This document shows positions 40,101-47,978 of a stretch of DNA of 64,000 nt, piece after piece. Under the pieces are notes generated by a model that worked only from the letters and a program-made list of their open reading frames with translations, was not told where the DNA came from and did not search any database. The DNA comes from Taenia hydatigena (lineage: Eukaryota; Platyhelminthes; Cestoda; Cyclophyllidea; Taeniidae), in NCBI GenBank assembly GCA_036345935.2, contig JADWOT020001326.1, positions 186,001-250,000 on the forward strand. Direction: 5' to 3'. Both the position numbers and the translations under genes were made by a program. The number at the start of each line of letters is the position of its first letter. Position 1 is the stretch's first letter.

Positions 40101-40511
40101 CCTGAAATTCAAAATACTTCCCACTGCGTCATTTAATAAAGGGAACGCTGCACTTACGATGCTGAAAAAAGGTGCTTCGACCTAGTTTTGTCGTAGCTGT
40201 ATCCGAAAATCTTTTTCTGGCCAGAGGGGAAGTAGGGCCCAGCTGAGTTGTGTCTAATACCACCCCTTTTAGAAGTTCAAATGTTTAGGCCGCAATGCTG
40301 TTATCTGATGGACAGCTCAGTCATGTCACAGTTATCCACCAATCACAAACCGCGATTGCATGATGTGTCGTAAAAGTCATGGAAAGAAGGGGGAGTAAAC
40401 AGTTGATGTGCCTTTGTCAAAAAGTACTGACGTGTCTAGGCAATGAGTACGATGTGAAGGAACCACTAGTGAGAGTATCTGCAAATGGTAAAGTAAATAT
40501 ATTAACAAAGG
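37196..40511. other. Mostly unrecognised
   Basis: No gene is supported except the weak transmembrane frame at 39688-39975. A C/T-rich plus-strand tract lies at 38150-38340. Confidence 0.4.
39688..39975 (-). CDS. Weak candidate exon: single transmembrane segment and basic tail
   Basis: A 95-codon frame ending in TAA. A hydrophobic segment (VFLASSLTIISLAAIAFAII, residues about 42-61) is followed at once by KRSLGRSMRKRNQ, a strongly basic stretch. That is the arrangement of a single-pass protein with a cytoplasmic C-terminus. Just upstream in another frame the minus strand reads WLPFDLSEYIVVVRGAG, which resembles the last strands of an FN3 domain, and a GTGAGG donor-like site lies between. A two-exon receptor end is therefore conceivable, but the frames do not join cleanly and the similarity may be chance. 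Confidence 0.2.
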   Translation of the reverse strand: MCTCILSVEINVEQIPLHRMAEKSYIEVKTHEASKIRFTKQVFLASSLTIISLAAIAFAIIKRSLGRSMRKRNQISKNRGKTYLAYLIQCLKHAS

Positions 40512-41040
40512 CGTCGATTCCGTGGCCTAATGGATAGGGCGACTGACTACGGATCAGAAGACTGTGGGTTCGAGTTTTCGCCGGATCCGTAAAGCTCCCT
40601 TATTTCTCCTGCTGCCTGTAGTAGCACCGTGCCTGTCCAACTATGGACTGCATCAGGAGGGATGGATGTGACCCCTACTTAGATGCTTGAAGGAAGGGGC
40701 AGTAAATTGAGCTAAAATGGGGAAAGTGGAATGTCATCATGCCTGGTGAGAGGCTAGAATCCATAACATCCGCGTTATTAGAACGACGCCTCAACCTTCT
40801 GATATGCCTCATCACCACAAATCCTCTACCCTCATTTCTCTTTTGCTTTCTCACTACCAAATCCTTCCTACTACTTTTCCTTTGCACTCGCTCCCTTATA
40901 TTCACATCTTTCGTGCTTCTCACCCTTCTTCCCCTACTCATCCGCTCCTGTTACTAACCTCCTTCTCCTTCGAACAGATGTCATGCTTCGCCGTTATGAC
41001 ACATGGAATGGAATGTGTGATAGATGAAGTGTGACCAGCG
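40512..41040 (+). repeat. tRNA-Arg-headed repeat (R7), copy 1
   Basis: The head (40516-40588) is a tRNA-Arg-like sequence. The body shares with copies 2 and 3: TTATTTCTCCTGCTGC, TGTAGTAGCACCG, TGTCCAACTA, CATGCCTGGTGAGAGGCT, a TTATTAGAACGACGCC block, then a C/T-rich tract and a 3' end reading CATGCTTCGCCG...GTGTGACC. At about 0.5 kb it is long for a SINE but has the expected SINE order of tRNA-like head, unrelated body and simple tail. It sits alone, without the upstream coding-like block of copies 2 and 3. Confidence 0.7.
40516..40588 (+). pseudogene. tRNA-Arg(ACG)-like pseudogene, head of R7 copy 1
   Basis: A-box TGGCCTAATGG and B-box GGTTCGAGT are intact, and the anticodon loop CTACGGA would give ACG. 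The structure is damaged. The acceptor stem has two mismatches (GATTCCG against CGGATCC), the outer anticodon pair is A-A, and the T stem does not close well. It is read as an ancestral RNA polymerase III promoter head rather than a working tRNA. Confidence 0.55.
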
Positions 41041-41833
41041 GCGTCGCTTATTGCACCAGTGGACAGGGAAGAAGTACGAAACAAGGTTATAGCAGTCTCC
41101 GTAGCTTAGGGGTCAGAGCACTCGTGAAGCAGTTGAGTTTTGCCTACCTCATTGCCTCTGCTTCACCATGTCCTGTTTCCTTAGCAGCTACCCGCTCTAT
41201 TATCTTGCACTCACACCACATCCAAACTGATGAATCAAATATGCAGGTGAATGGGTGAATAGCTTATTTAATGCCATTTCATTTTTTGCAGAAATTGGGC
41301 TCATAAGGCAGCTGACATATAGAACTTTCAGTTAAAATAAATTCTAGGCTGTACATTTGGGGTTCTAAAGCGTTCTCAGACATAACAATCCAGAAAAATT
41401 AATGAATAGGCTGAGTGTTTCCAGTGGATACCTGCTAGCAGGGATTCCATGATGCAGAAAGCGTATCATATTCACAAATTTCGCGCACTGCTAATTTATG
41501 TCTCGCATTCACATTGGCAGATGCTGCTCAGAGCACCCGCATGCGTTCATTTTCCATTGATTTAGGACAGCAATTAGGAATCAAATGTTTGTTCGTTAAC
41601 ATTAGTCTTGGTTGAACGGTGAAACGAATTATTCCTCTTTGTGTTTTGCACGGATCTGCTAATGTTTAATTTGGTCGTGGTCTTGCAAGCATCCTGTAAT
41701 TGATGGCCGCACCTTAATGTTCATCTAGGAGCTGAACAGTTTCCGAAAGTAGCAACACTGTTGCAATGCTTGCCTGAATGCGCCTTTTAAGTGCGAGGCG
41801 ATCAGTGACCACGAATAGGTTAGTGGAGGGGGC
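41040..41833. other. No recognised gene
   Basis: Only the tRNA-like fragment at 41095-41135 stands out. The remainder is unassigned. Confidence 0.45.
41095..41135 (+). pseudogene. tRNA 5'-half-like fragment
   Basis: GTCTCCGTAGCTTAGGGGTCAGAGCACTCG has the look of a tRNA acceptor strand, A-box and D-arm (TAGCNNAGGGG, AGAGCACT). It breaks off in the anticodon region and has no B-box or closing acceptor strand. It begins about 55 nt after the end of R7 copy 1. It is probably a relic of another tRNA-derived repeat. Confidence 0.3.
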
Positions 41834-42370
41834 ACCATCAGCAACTAAGCATGAAGCGTAGTCTGAATGAGCTCAGCCTCGATCGCTTTTTTCCTGCCTA
41901 TGTGATCATTGCACTCAATACGAAGGCCTAAGGATCAAGGCTAAAGATGAAAAACCAATCGTATTACACTCACAGCTGAGATAGTGTAACATTACTCATT
42001 GCAGAATCCCTTATTCAGCCACGGTTCGTCCGAATTACATAGCGCATGGCCAAAAAATACTCAGTACATCAAATTCTAGCATTTGTGCGAATTTGCTTCT
42101 ACATTGTGGGGTCCATACCCTAAATAGGGTGCAAAAACCAGGTCGATGGCACACCCTGACGAAGATTGCTTAATGCAATTAAAATTGACTTACCCGCGGA
42201 TGCCCCACAGTAGCCGCTTCCGAGACGTGCGCATGTATGTGGTGATCGGACCTTGTTGCATGCACCCGAAGGTGAAAACAATGGAGCGACATAAATGAGA
42301 CGAATTGGAATGAAACTGGAAAATTGTATTCCGCAAAATAAAAGATATTTTTGAAGTGAAATCTGATCTG
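41833..42370 (+). repeat. Repeat R1, left part of interrupted copy
   Basis: It aligns with 22050-22585: CACTCAATACGAAGGCCTA, CACAGCTGAGATA, ACATAGCGCATGGCC, ATCAAATTCTAGCAT, AAATAGGGTGC, CTTACCCGCGGATG, GACGTGCGCATGTATGTGGT. The alignment stops near 42370 and resumes at about 45330. Confidence 0.7.
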
Positions 42371-42495
42371 CATAAGGCAAGAAACTGCCAACCTACTCCA
42401 TACTTTTCTTTCCATAAGATCGTGTGATCAAGGGCTTGTTATTGGTGACACTCTCTGAGAACAATCGAAGCAACCGCTTGCATGTCATTCGCTTC

Positions 42496-42551
42496 CTTCG
42501 GCCTGCATGTTGCCCAGGTAGGTGCTTCTCCGAGGCACGTATGTCTCAGCG
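42496..42551 (+). repeat. 56-bp block, inverted partner of 46874-46929
   Basis: CGGCCTGCATGTTGCCCAG is followed by GTAGGTGCTTCTCCGAGGCA and an ACGT(A/G)TGTCTCAGCG end. The minus strand at 46.9 kb carries the same block with only about eight differences. The CAG|GTAGGT junction would fit a splice donor. As coding sense, both read QVGA(S/F)PRHVCLS. Confidence 0.65.
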
Positions 42552-42619
42552 CTTCTCAAAATCCCGAATGCTGACCACCACATAATGGTATCGTCACCGC
42601 TGTTACCACCACGGCAGAT

Positions 42620-42892
42620 GTGATGACCACCACCCTTCCTCACCGCCCGTTTGTCACCGGCTGGCATGTCGGCTTCAGAAGGCATCTACAGCAAACTCAA
42701 CTACTTCCACTGCTACAGGCGCCATTGGAAGCAGAAGTAGTTCGTACTTACGAAAACATTAGCGCTATTGCATTACCGTTGCAAAGAGTGGATCGGTTGG
42801 AGAAGGAAGTGGGCTGCTTAATTGCAGTAGCAACAGCAGATGATGATGATGATGATGATGGAAGAAAGGAAGAGGTAAAAAGAAAAAAATAG
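42620..42892 (+). pseudogene. Coding-like block upstream of R7 copy 2
   Basis: A 90-codon open frame whose second half reads EAEVVRTYENISAIAL...LQRVD..EKEVGCL and ends in an Asp-rich, then Lys-rich stretch. The minus strand at about 44555-44760, upstream of R7 copy 3, gives VEVIRAYRDAETTAL...L.RID..KKEVYCL and an acidic run, but with in-frame stops. Conservation at the protein level in two diverged copies suggests a once-coding segment. I do not recognise the protein. The Asp run comes from a GAT microsatellite (about 42838-42860). Confidence 0.35.
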
Positions 42893-42895
42893 TCT

Positions 42896-43600
42896 CGATG
42901 AATCCGCGGCCTAATGGATAGGGCATCTGACTACGGATCGATGGATCTTGGCCTAGAATACCATCAAAACCGTAAGGATTCTCCACCTCCTCCTCTGCTT
43001 GCAGTGGCACCATGTATGTCTAACAACGAACTGCATTAAGAGGAATGTACGTACTACTTACTTTGTCGCTAGGTGGAGGCAGGCAATAAATCGACCAAAA
43101 TTGGGAGGTGGGAAGTTATCATGCCTGGTGAGTGGCTTGAATCCTCGACGCCTACGTTATTAGGGCGACGCTCTAACCTGCCAACCTGCCTCACCACCAC
43201 CACCACCACCACCACCACCACCACCACCACCACCCACACCACCACCACCACCACCACCACCACCACCACCCACCAACCACCACCACCACCACCACCACCA
43301 CCACCACCACCACCACCACCACCACCACCACCACCACCACCACCACCACCACCACCACCACCATTATCACCACCACCAATCCTCTACTCTCATTTTTCCT
43401 TCATTCCCTCACTACGAACTGATTCCCACTCCCATACCTTCACATTCACTCCCTCATATTCCCTTCTCATGTCCCCACGCCTTCTTCCCCTCTCCACATT
43501 CTCCTTAGCGCTAAAAGCAGTACCTAACTAAGTACTGCTCTCGCTGACCGGTGACAAGCTGAGCAACATTCGATGAAATGGGAGTCATGGGAAATCCTGG
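42896..43600 (+). repeat. tRNA-Arg-headed repeat (R7), copy 2, with CAC expansion
   Basis: The head at about 42896-42970 keeps GGCCTAATGGATAGGGC and TCTGACTACGGATC, but its T arm is lost. The body shares CTCCTCTGCTTGCAGTGGCACC, CATGCCTGGTGAGTGGCTTG and TTATTAGGGCGACGC with copy 1. A (CAC)n array follows, then CAATCCTCTACTCTCATTTTTCC and the C/T-rich tail. The 3' end is less clear. Confidence 0.65.
43191..43378 (+). repeat. (CAC)n / (ACC)n trinucleotide microsatellite
   Basis: About 185 bp of nearly uninterrupted CAC units, broken by a few substitutions (CCCACACC, CCCACCAACC, ATTATC). It lies at the point in R7 where copies 1 and 3 carry only CATCACCACA or CCACCACCAG. Frames through it (Thr, Pro or His runs; Val or Trp on the other strand) are artefacts of the repeat. 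Confidence 0.95.
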
Positions 43601-44079
43601 TGCCTATTTGTCGCTGAGAATAAGTTCTGCAAAATGCACGAGCAATCATTCAGTCTCTTTATTCTCCTTTTCATCTAATCGTCTATTCTTTAGTATTCTC
43701 ATCTGCTCATCTACTTTATTACCTACTTATAAATGCATGTGATTGATTGCCCATTCAATTTCATCCTCGAATCACAATTGGACTTTGCCACCTCTCTTTT
43801 TTAGCCAGTAGCCTCAGGACAATTCGCATTTGACTTCACGTTCTGCGAATTCCGACAGGTGTGTTTGCCGCTGGGATGAGTGAGCTGCAAAAGATCGATA
43901 ACGTTGAATTTGCATATGAATGAAATAACGCCTGCTCTTCTCTGCTCTGCCGTATCATGCCTCATTCCTCAACCACTCATCAGTCACTGCATCCGACCCA
44001 TCAACTCACAGATTCGCACCGTCAGTCTAGTGTGGTATGAGTGACCATCAGTAGAGGCACGCCAAATGCGCCAATTTAT

Positions 44080-44538
44080 CCAGTCACACCTTAACTACCA
44101 CATAAGTCATTCCACATCTCACCGCGGCAAAGCATAGCACCTGATTGGAGGAGAGGGGTTAGATGCAAAATTGAGTCAGGAAGTAAGTGCGAAGGTAAAT
44201 GCGTGGAAAATAGGTGGTGGTAGAGGGAGTGGAGAGGAATGAAGAAGGAAGGAAACTGGTGGTGGAGAGGTGTTCTATTAAGTTAGGCATTGTCCTAATA
44301 GTGTGGATGCCGAGGATTCGAGGCTTTCACTGGACATGCTAATAATTTAATCTCTTCCCTTCTAGTACAATTGACTGTCTCTTCCCCTCTGGTGCCTTCT
44401 TGTTTTAGTCGTTGCTGGACAGATGCGGTGCTACTACAAGCAGCGGAGGAAATAAGGTAATTTTACGGCCCCGACGGGACTCGAACCCGTAGTCTTCTGA
44501 TCCGAAGTCAGACGCTTTTTCCATTAGGCCACGAGACC
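44080..44538 (-). repeat. tRNA-Arg-headed repeat (R7), copy 3
   Basis: Read on the minus strand: tRNA head, then CTTATTTCCTCCGCTGCTTG, TAGTAGCACCGCATCTGTCC, a GCCTCGAATCCTCGGCATCC block, TATTAGGACAATGCC, CTCCACCACCAG, a C/T-rich tract, and a 3' end GGTGCTATGCTTTGCCGCGG...GGTGTGACTGG that matches the end of copy 1. The body is diverged while the head is almost intact. Confidence 0.7.
44466..44538 (-). tRNA. tRNA-Arg(TCG)-like sequence, head of R7 copy 3
   Basis: 73 nt with a full 7-bp acceptor stem (GGTCTCG with CGGGGCC, three G-U pairs), a perfect anticodon stem TCTGA/TCAGA around CTTCGGA (anticodon TCG), and a perfect T stem ACGGG/CCCGT with TTCGAGT. The D stem has one C-A mismatch (GCCT against AAGC). 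No intron. By structure it could be a working tRNA-Arg. Its context, as the 5' head of a dispersed repeat with two decayed sister copies, argues that it is the polymerase III head of that repeat, or the source gene from which the family arose. Confidence 0.6.
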
Positions 44539-44554
44539 AACAGCTGCTACTTTT

Positions 44555-44800
44555 CCTTTCAACTCCTCTTCTTCCTCATCATTGCCATCCGCTGTAGTCA
44601 AGCAGTACACCTCCTTCTTATATCAGTCTATTCTTTACAACTGTAATGCGGTGGTTTCAGCATCTCTGTATGCACGAATAACTTCTACTTTTAATGACGC
44701 CATGGCAGTGGTTAAGGCTGTAGGTACCTTGTGAAGCAGGCGTTCCAACCGACGATGACGAGCAAGGAGGGCGAGTGGCGGTTCACTAAGTGACCCTGGC
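44555..44800 (-). pseudogene. Coding-like block upstream of R7 copy 3
   Basis: The homologue of the block at 42600-42892, read on the minus strand. It shows RHSPSLLVIVGWNACFTRYLQ and then VEVIRAYRD, followed by LQL, stop, RID, stop and YKKEVYCL. The order and spacing match copy 2, but several stops show that it no longer encodes a protein. The nucleotide match extends from the tRNA head outward by about 250 bp, so head and block moved or were duplicated together. Confidence 0.35.
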
Positions 44801-45329
44801 TTTTAGCATTATTAACCAGACCCCACGTGCCGCTTTCTTCCCCGGCGCAAGACTCATTAGTCGTGGCCCAGAAAATGGGCGCTTCCGACCAAGGAATATT
44901 ACACTGGCCTCTGCTCTGCCTGTCCGGAGGGCCATATTTGCACCACGGAAGTCTTTCCGATTCCGGCAACTGTGCGCAGAAGTGAACCAATCTGAATACC
45001 ATGCTGATCCTTAGCCTGTCATTTGCAGGGATTTTTAAATTTATTACCTACTCAATTACCCAACCAACCGAATTGGAGGCAAGGGAGGTGAGCATATGAC
45101 TGCTTTTAAAAACGCGCAAGATGTGGCCATTTTCGTTGTCTCTTTGTTGGTACAAAGTGTACTTATGACTGTGCTTTATTCTTGCACAAATCACGTCCTA
45201 TCGATTCCAGTTCATCATACTAGGCCAGCTAATGAGGTCTATTCGGTCGCCAACTCGTTGGTATGGCAATCAGCGTAGAGGCTTTGGGGTCACCAAGGCC
45301 TTTAGGAGATTTTGAGAGGCATTTCACCT

Positions 45330-45630
45330 CATTTAACTTATTTCCTGTCCGTTGAAAGTGACTGTAATAACTACTATCTGACAGGACGCGAAAGACCCCA
45401 AGGTGACTAGCAAACCCTACCTACCGAAGTGTAAAGGACTCACCAGATGGATAACACAGTCATAATCGCAATGCGTGCAGCATTTCTTTAGAAGCCTGAT
45501 TCGGTTGATAATGCAGCCCATACGTTTTTAGTGTAACAACACTTCTTTACGCAAGCAAGCTACAGTAGGATCGTTTCTTATTTGCTGGAGACTGATTGGC
45601 AAATGCAGCACTTGGAGCTATGCATTGAAA
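45330..45630 (+). repeat. Repeat R1, right part of interrupted copy
   Basis: It aligns with about 22590-22885: GTTGAAA, TAATAACTACTATCTGACAGG, GCAGCATTTCTTTA, ATTCGGTTGATAAT, TTTTTAGTGTAACAACA, TTATTTGC. It continues exactly where the left part at 42370 stops. Confidence 0.65.
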
Positions 45631-46703
45631 CATACCTTCCTTTTTCGACATCATGTGCTGATAAAGAGCTAAGGAAGAGGCCGTAATATATGGTATTGTA
45701 GAGTTACTCGGATTCAAATGCGATTAGAAAGCGTCGATTGGAATCCAGCTGCTCCTCCTCATGTCAAAAAGCTTCGAAATCGTTTTGTATGGAAATTGGT
45801 AGGGGGTGTGAGAAAAGTAACTGGCATAGACATTTGTGAAGCGCAATTTATTCAAATGTGCTGACACCTAAGAGTGGGAATTGACACATGGAAATAATCC
45901 ACCTCCATAGTCAGTTGGCCGTGTGAAGATTAACCAGGTTGGAGGAGCTAAGGTAGCTGCACACCTCTGAAGCCATTCCAGGTGGTGCACCAGTGATTTT
46001 TCACACCAGCCATTATTGGAGTAAGCCAGCGTGGATTTGATGTCCATCAAAGATGCAAAGCCTTAAATAATTGGTACTAGGGAGACGTCAGCGCATTGCT
46101 GCAAAGTCACCTGATCACCACAAATGCCGGATTTACCATTGTCTACCCATTACAAACGCAACGAAATAAAATGGAACCTTAGAAGCCTTAATGCACATTA
46201 ACAACTCACCAGAGCAATGGCATCCACACTGTTGTCTGTTCACTGCTAATAAGCAATCACATGGTCTGACGCAACCGTTCCTCAAATGGCTGTTGGCAGA
46301 TAGATTTGTCTAATGTGCATCGATCGAATCATCGGAGAGTGGATAAAGTATTGCCGTGTGAAATAATTGCATGCAGCTTCCAAAAGGCAAATCATTCTGA
46401 TAAGTTTATTTTGGAGTCGCCTACCATCAGTTGCAAAGTGAGGCAAGTTTTAGGTCATGCGATCAAAAGCTTGAACATAACTAGAAGTCAACGAAAAGAG
46501 GAAAGCCATTGAGTCTGCGCGGACTAAGTCTGACTGTGTCACTATGTTACAAGTCGTTGTCGTTTTACGCGCTACCCTCGAAATTCAATCACTCGTTTCC
46601 TGTGGCTATAATGGTCTGTATATCTTCTCAGACGTGTTAATTTTGCTGGTACGAACAAAACAAAGGCAAGGAAATGTGTAATTCACGGCAACTTATCACA
46701 CAA
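45630..46703. other. No recognised gene
   Basis: Nothing assignable. The small frames at 45868-46050 (minus) and 46306-46512 (plus) have no known motif. Confidence 0.45.
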
Positions 46704-46955
46704 TCATAGTGCTAAAGGATTAGTCTTCTCATGCACGACAACTTCAACAAATGGGTGTCGGCAGAAATCGCATGCTTTCCTACAAGTATGCTGTGCATCG
46801 ACCATACAGCAATAACCATTCGTGTGGCTTGAGTGCATGCGTTCGACGCAAGAAGAATGAGTTGACCAGGAAACGCTGAGACACACGTGCCTCGGAAAAG
46901 CACCTACCTGAGCAGCATTCAGGCCGGAGGGTTTGTATGTGGGCACGTGATGCAC
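46704..46955 (-). CDS. Cys-rich open frame of unknown identity
   Basis: An 83-codon frame containing CVERMHSSHTNGYCCM...CRKACDFC. The closing C-x3-C-x2-C spacing is that seen at the end of ShKT-type domains, but the earlier cysteines do not fit the full six-Cys pattern, so this is only a resemblance. Its first third (QVGAFPRHVCLS) lies in the 56-bp block shared with 42496-42551. The similarity may extend weakly further (H-x-N-G and R-x-P-F-V in both). It may be a fragment of the same once-coding element as the blocks near R7. Confidence 0.2.
   Translation of the reverse strand: MHHVPTYKPSGLNAAQVGAFPRHVCLSVSWSTHSSCVERMHSSHTNGYCCMVDAQHTCRKACDFCRHPFVEVVVHEKTNPLAL
46874..46929 (-). repeat. 56-bp block, inverted partner of 42496-42551
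   Basis: On the minus strand: CGGCCTGAATGCTGCTCAG then GTAGGTGCTTTTCCGAGGCA. It is nearly identical to the plus-strand block in the 3-kb insertion 4.4 kb away. Confidence 0.65.
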
Positions 46956-47293
46956 TGTAGACGCCGATTTTTACGGTGTATCAGTCACGTACAAAAGACC
47001 AACGAAGCTCATAGTCGAGATCTATCTGCTCGATAGAATTTGATGAAATGCGAATGTGTTTAGAGAAGACCTCTAGATAATAGCGAGGGTTAGTGAATCA
47101 TTACTGAATACTTGCCCACTGAGAGGAAGACGTGACTTGCCTAAATAATATGTGACAGTGGCGTCTTTGTGGTTTTGCAAAGCACGTTAGTAGCATTTCC
47201 TACACACTCAATTTCCCTAGTTGGCTAACGATTAATAATGGATTAATTTTTATTAGTCATGTAGCATTTCCGTCTCTATCCACTGGTCCTTAG

Positions 47294-47430
47294 GAGATCG
47301 CTGTTTTCCCAAGGTCTTTCCAGGCACCCTCATTCGCAACTTGTCATGCACCCTGAGAACATGAAGCGCAAGACCGTCACTGCCTTGTACACAGTCTATG
47401 CCTAAAATACCAGAACCATGTCCTCTAAGC
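47294..47430 (+). pseudogene. Histone H4 C-terminal pseudogene, copy 1
   Basis: The plus strand reads K-V-F-P-G-T-L-I-R, then after a frameshift E-N-M-K-R-K-T-V-T-A, then V-Y-A, and after a further shift L-K-x-Q-x-x-x-L. These align with the C-terminal half of histone H4 (KVF, IR, TEHAKRKTVTA, VYALK). The N-terminal half is absent, two frameshifts and a stop are present, and the core nucleosomal role cannot be retained. The same fragment heads the repeat at 61.6 kb. The identification rests on KRKTVTA, which is diagnostic for H4, and its neighbours in order. Confidence 0.75.
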
Positions 47431-47978
47431 CGTCGTGGCCTAGGCGGCACTGCAGCTGAAGGGTGGACGGATAGGGAGATCGTAGTAAATGTGCGAACGC
47501 GTTAACGGCCACTTTCAACACCACATCGTACATTGCATTTATCTTTGCTCGTCCCACTGATGAGGGCAACAAGGCGGTGTGGGGAGGCAACGTAGGGTAG
47601 CTGAGGGAGATTTTGGGTCAATCGGTAAACCAGTGCTTGGCCGTGTGTGCTGCAGATGTGCGATTAATTGGGCTGGAGATTGGAACCCATCAGCTTGCTT
47701 TCGGCGTTCCATCATTCCCTTCTTCTGCCCCTTCTCCTTCCCTTTCTCCAAGTCACACCAGTGGATACCTTTAATGCGCCCAAATCATCGCCCTTGTACG
47801 TCAGATCAGCATACCTACATTCACAGCGGTAGTAGGGAGAAATATTATTAGGCAGGAGGACGGACAATTAATTGCCTAAGTGGGTGGGCAATCGGCCGTG
47901 CAAATGGATAGCTGCCGACAGGTGGAGAGGATAGCGCGTATGAGGTCAGAGGTGACAAGTACAACGTTGCTTTTGCTG
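47294..47978 (+). repeat. H4-bearing repeat (R8), copy 1
   Basis: After the H4 fragment the two copies share about 0.5 kb: GGCCACTTTCAA, TCGTACATTGC, ACTGATGAGGGCAACAAGGC, CCAGTGCTTGGCCGTGTGTG, CTGCAGATGTGCGATTAATT, GGCGTTCCAT, a C/T-rich tract, GGTGGAGAGGATAGCGCGTA and TGAGGTCAGAGGTGACAAGT. Several of these blocks are identical. This copy has an extra piece (about 47590-47625) before CCAGTGCTTGG. Confidence 0.8.

Larger units (their letters stand above)
42371..45330. mobile_element. About 3-kb segment interrupting R1, with inverted internal repeats
   Basis: Relative to the continuous R1 copy at 22 kb, this stretch is extra. Inside it, R7 copy 2 with its upstream block (42600-43600, plus) faces R7 copy 3 with its upstream block (44080-44800, minus). 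The two tails point at each other across roughly 0.5 kb. The exact boundaries are uncertain by some tens of bases because the flanking R1 parts are diverged. No target-site duplication could be confirmed by eye. It could be one foldback-like insertion, or two separate insertions that landed in opposite orientation. Confidence 0.5.

Noticed and set aside
43069..43531. Open frames of up to 152 codons on both strands (Thr/Pro on plus, Val/Trp on minus)
   Set aside because: They are made by the CAC microsatellite, which has no stop codon in any frame. The flanks are R7 repeat body.
47540..47580. A histone H2B C-terminus (D-E-G-N-K-A-V) downstream of the H4 fragment
   Set aside because: Only a seven-residue similarity. 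The preceding residues do not match H2B and copy 2 has a stop right after it. Chance cannot be excluded.
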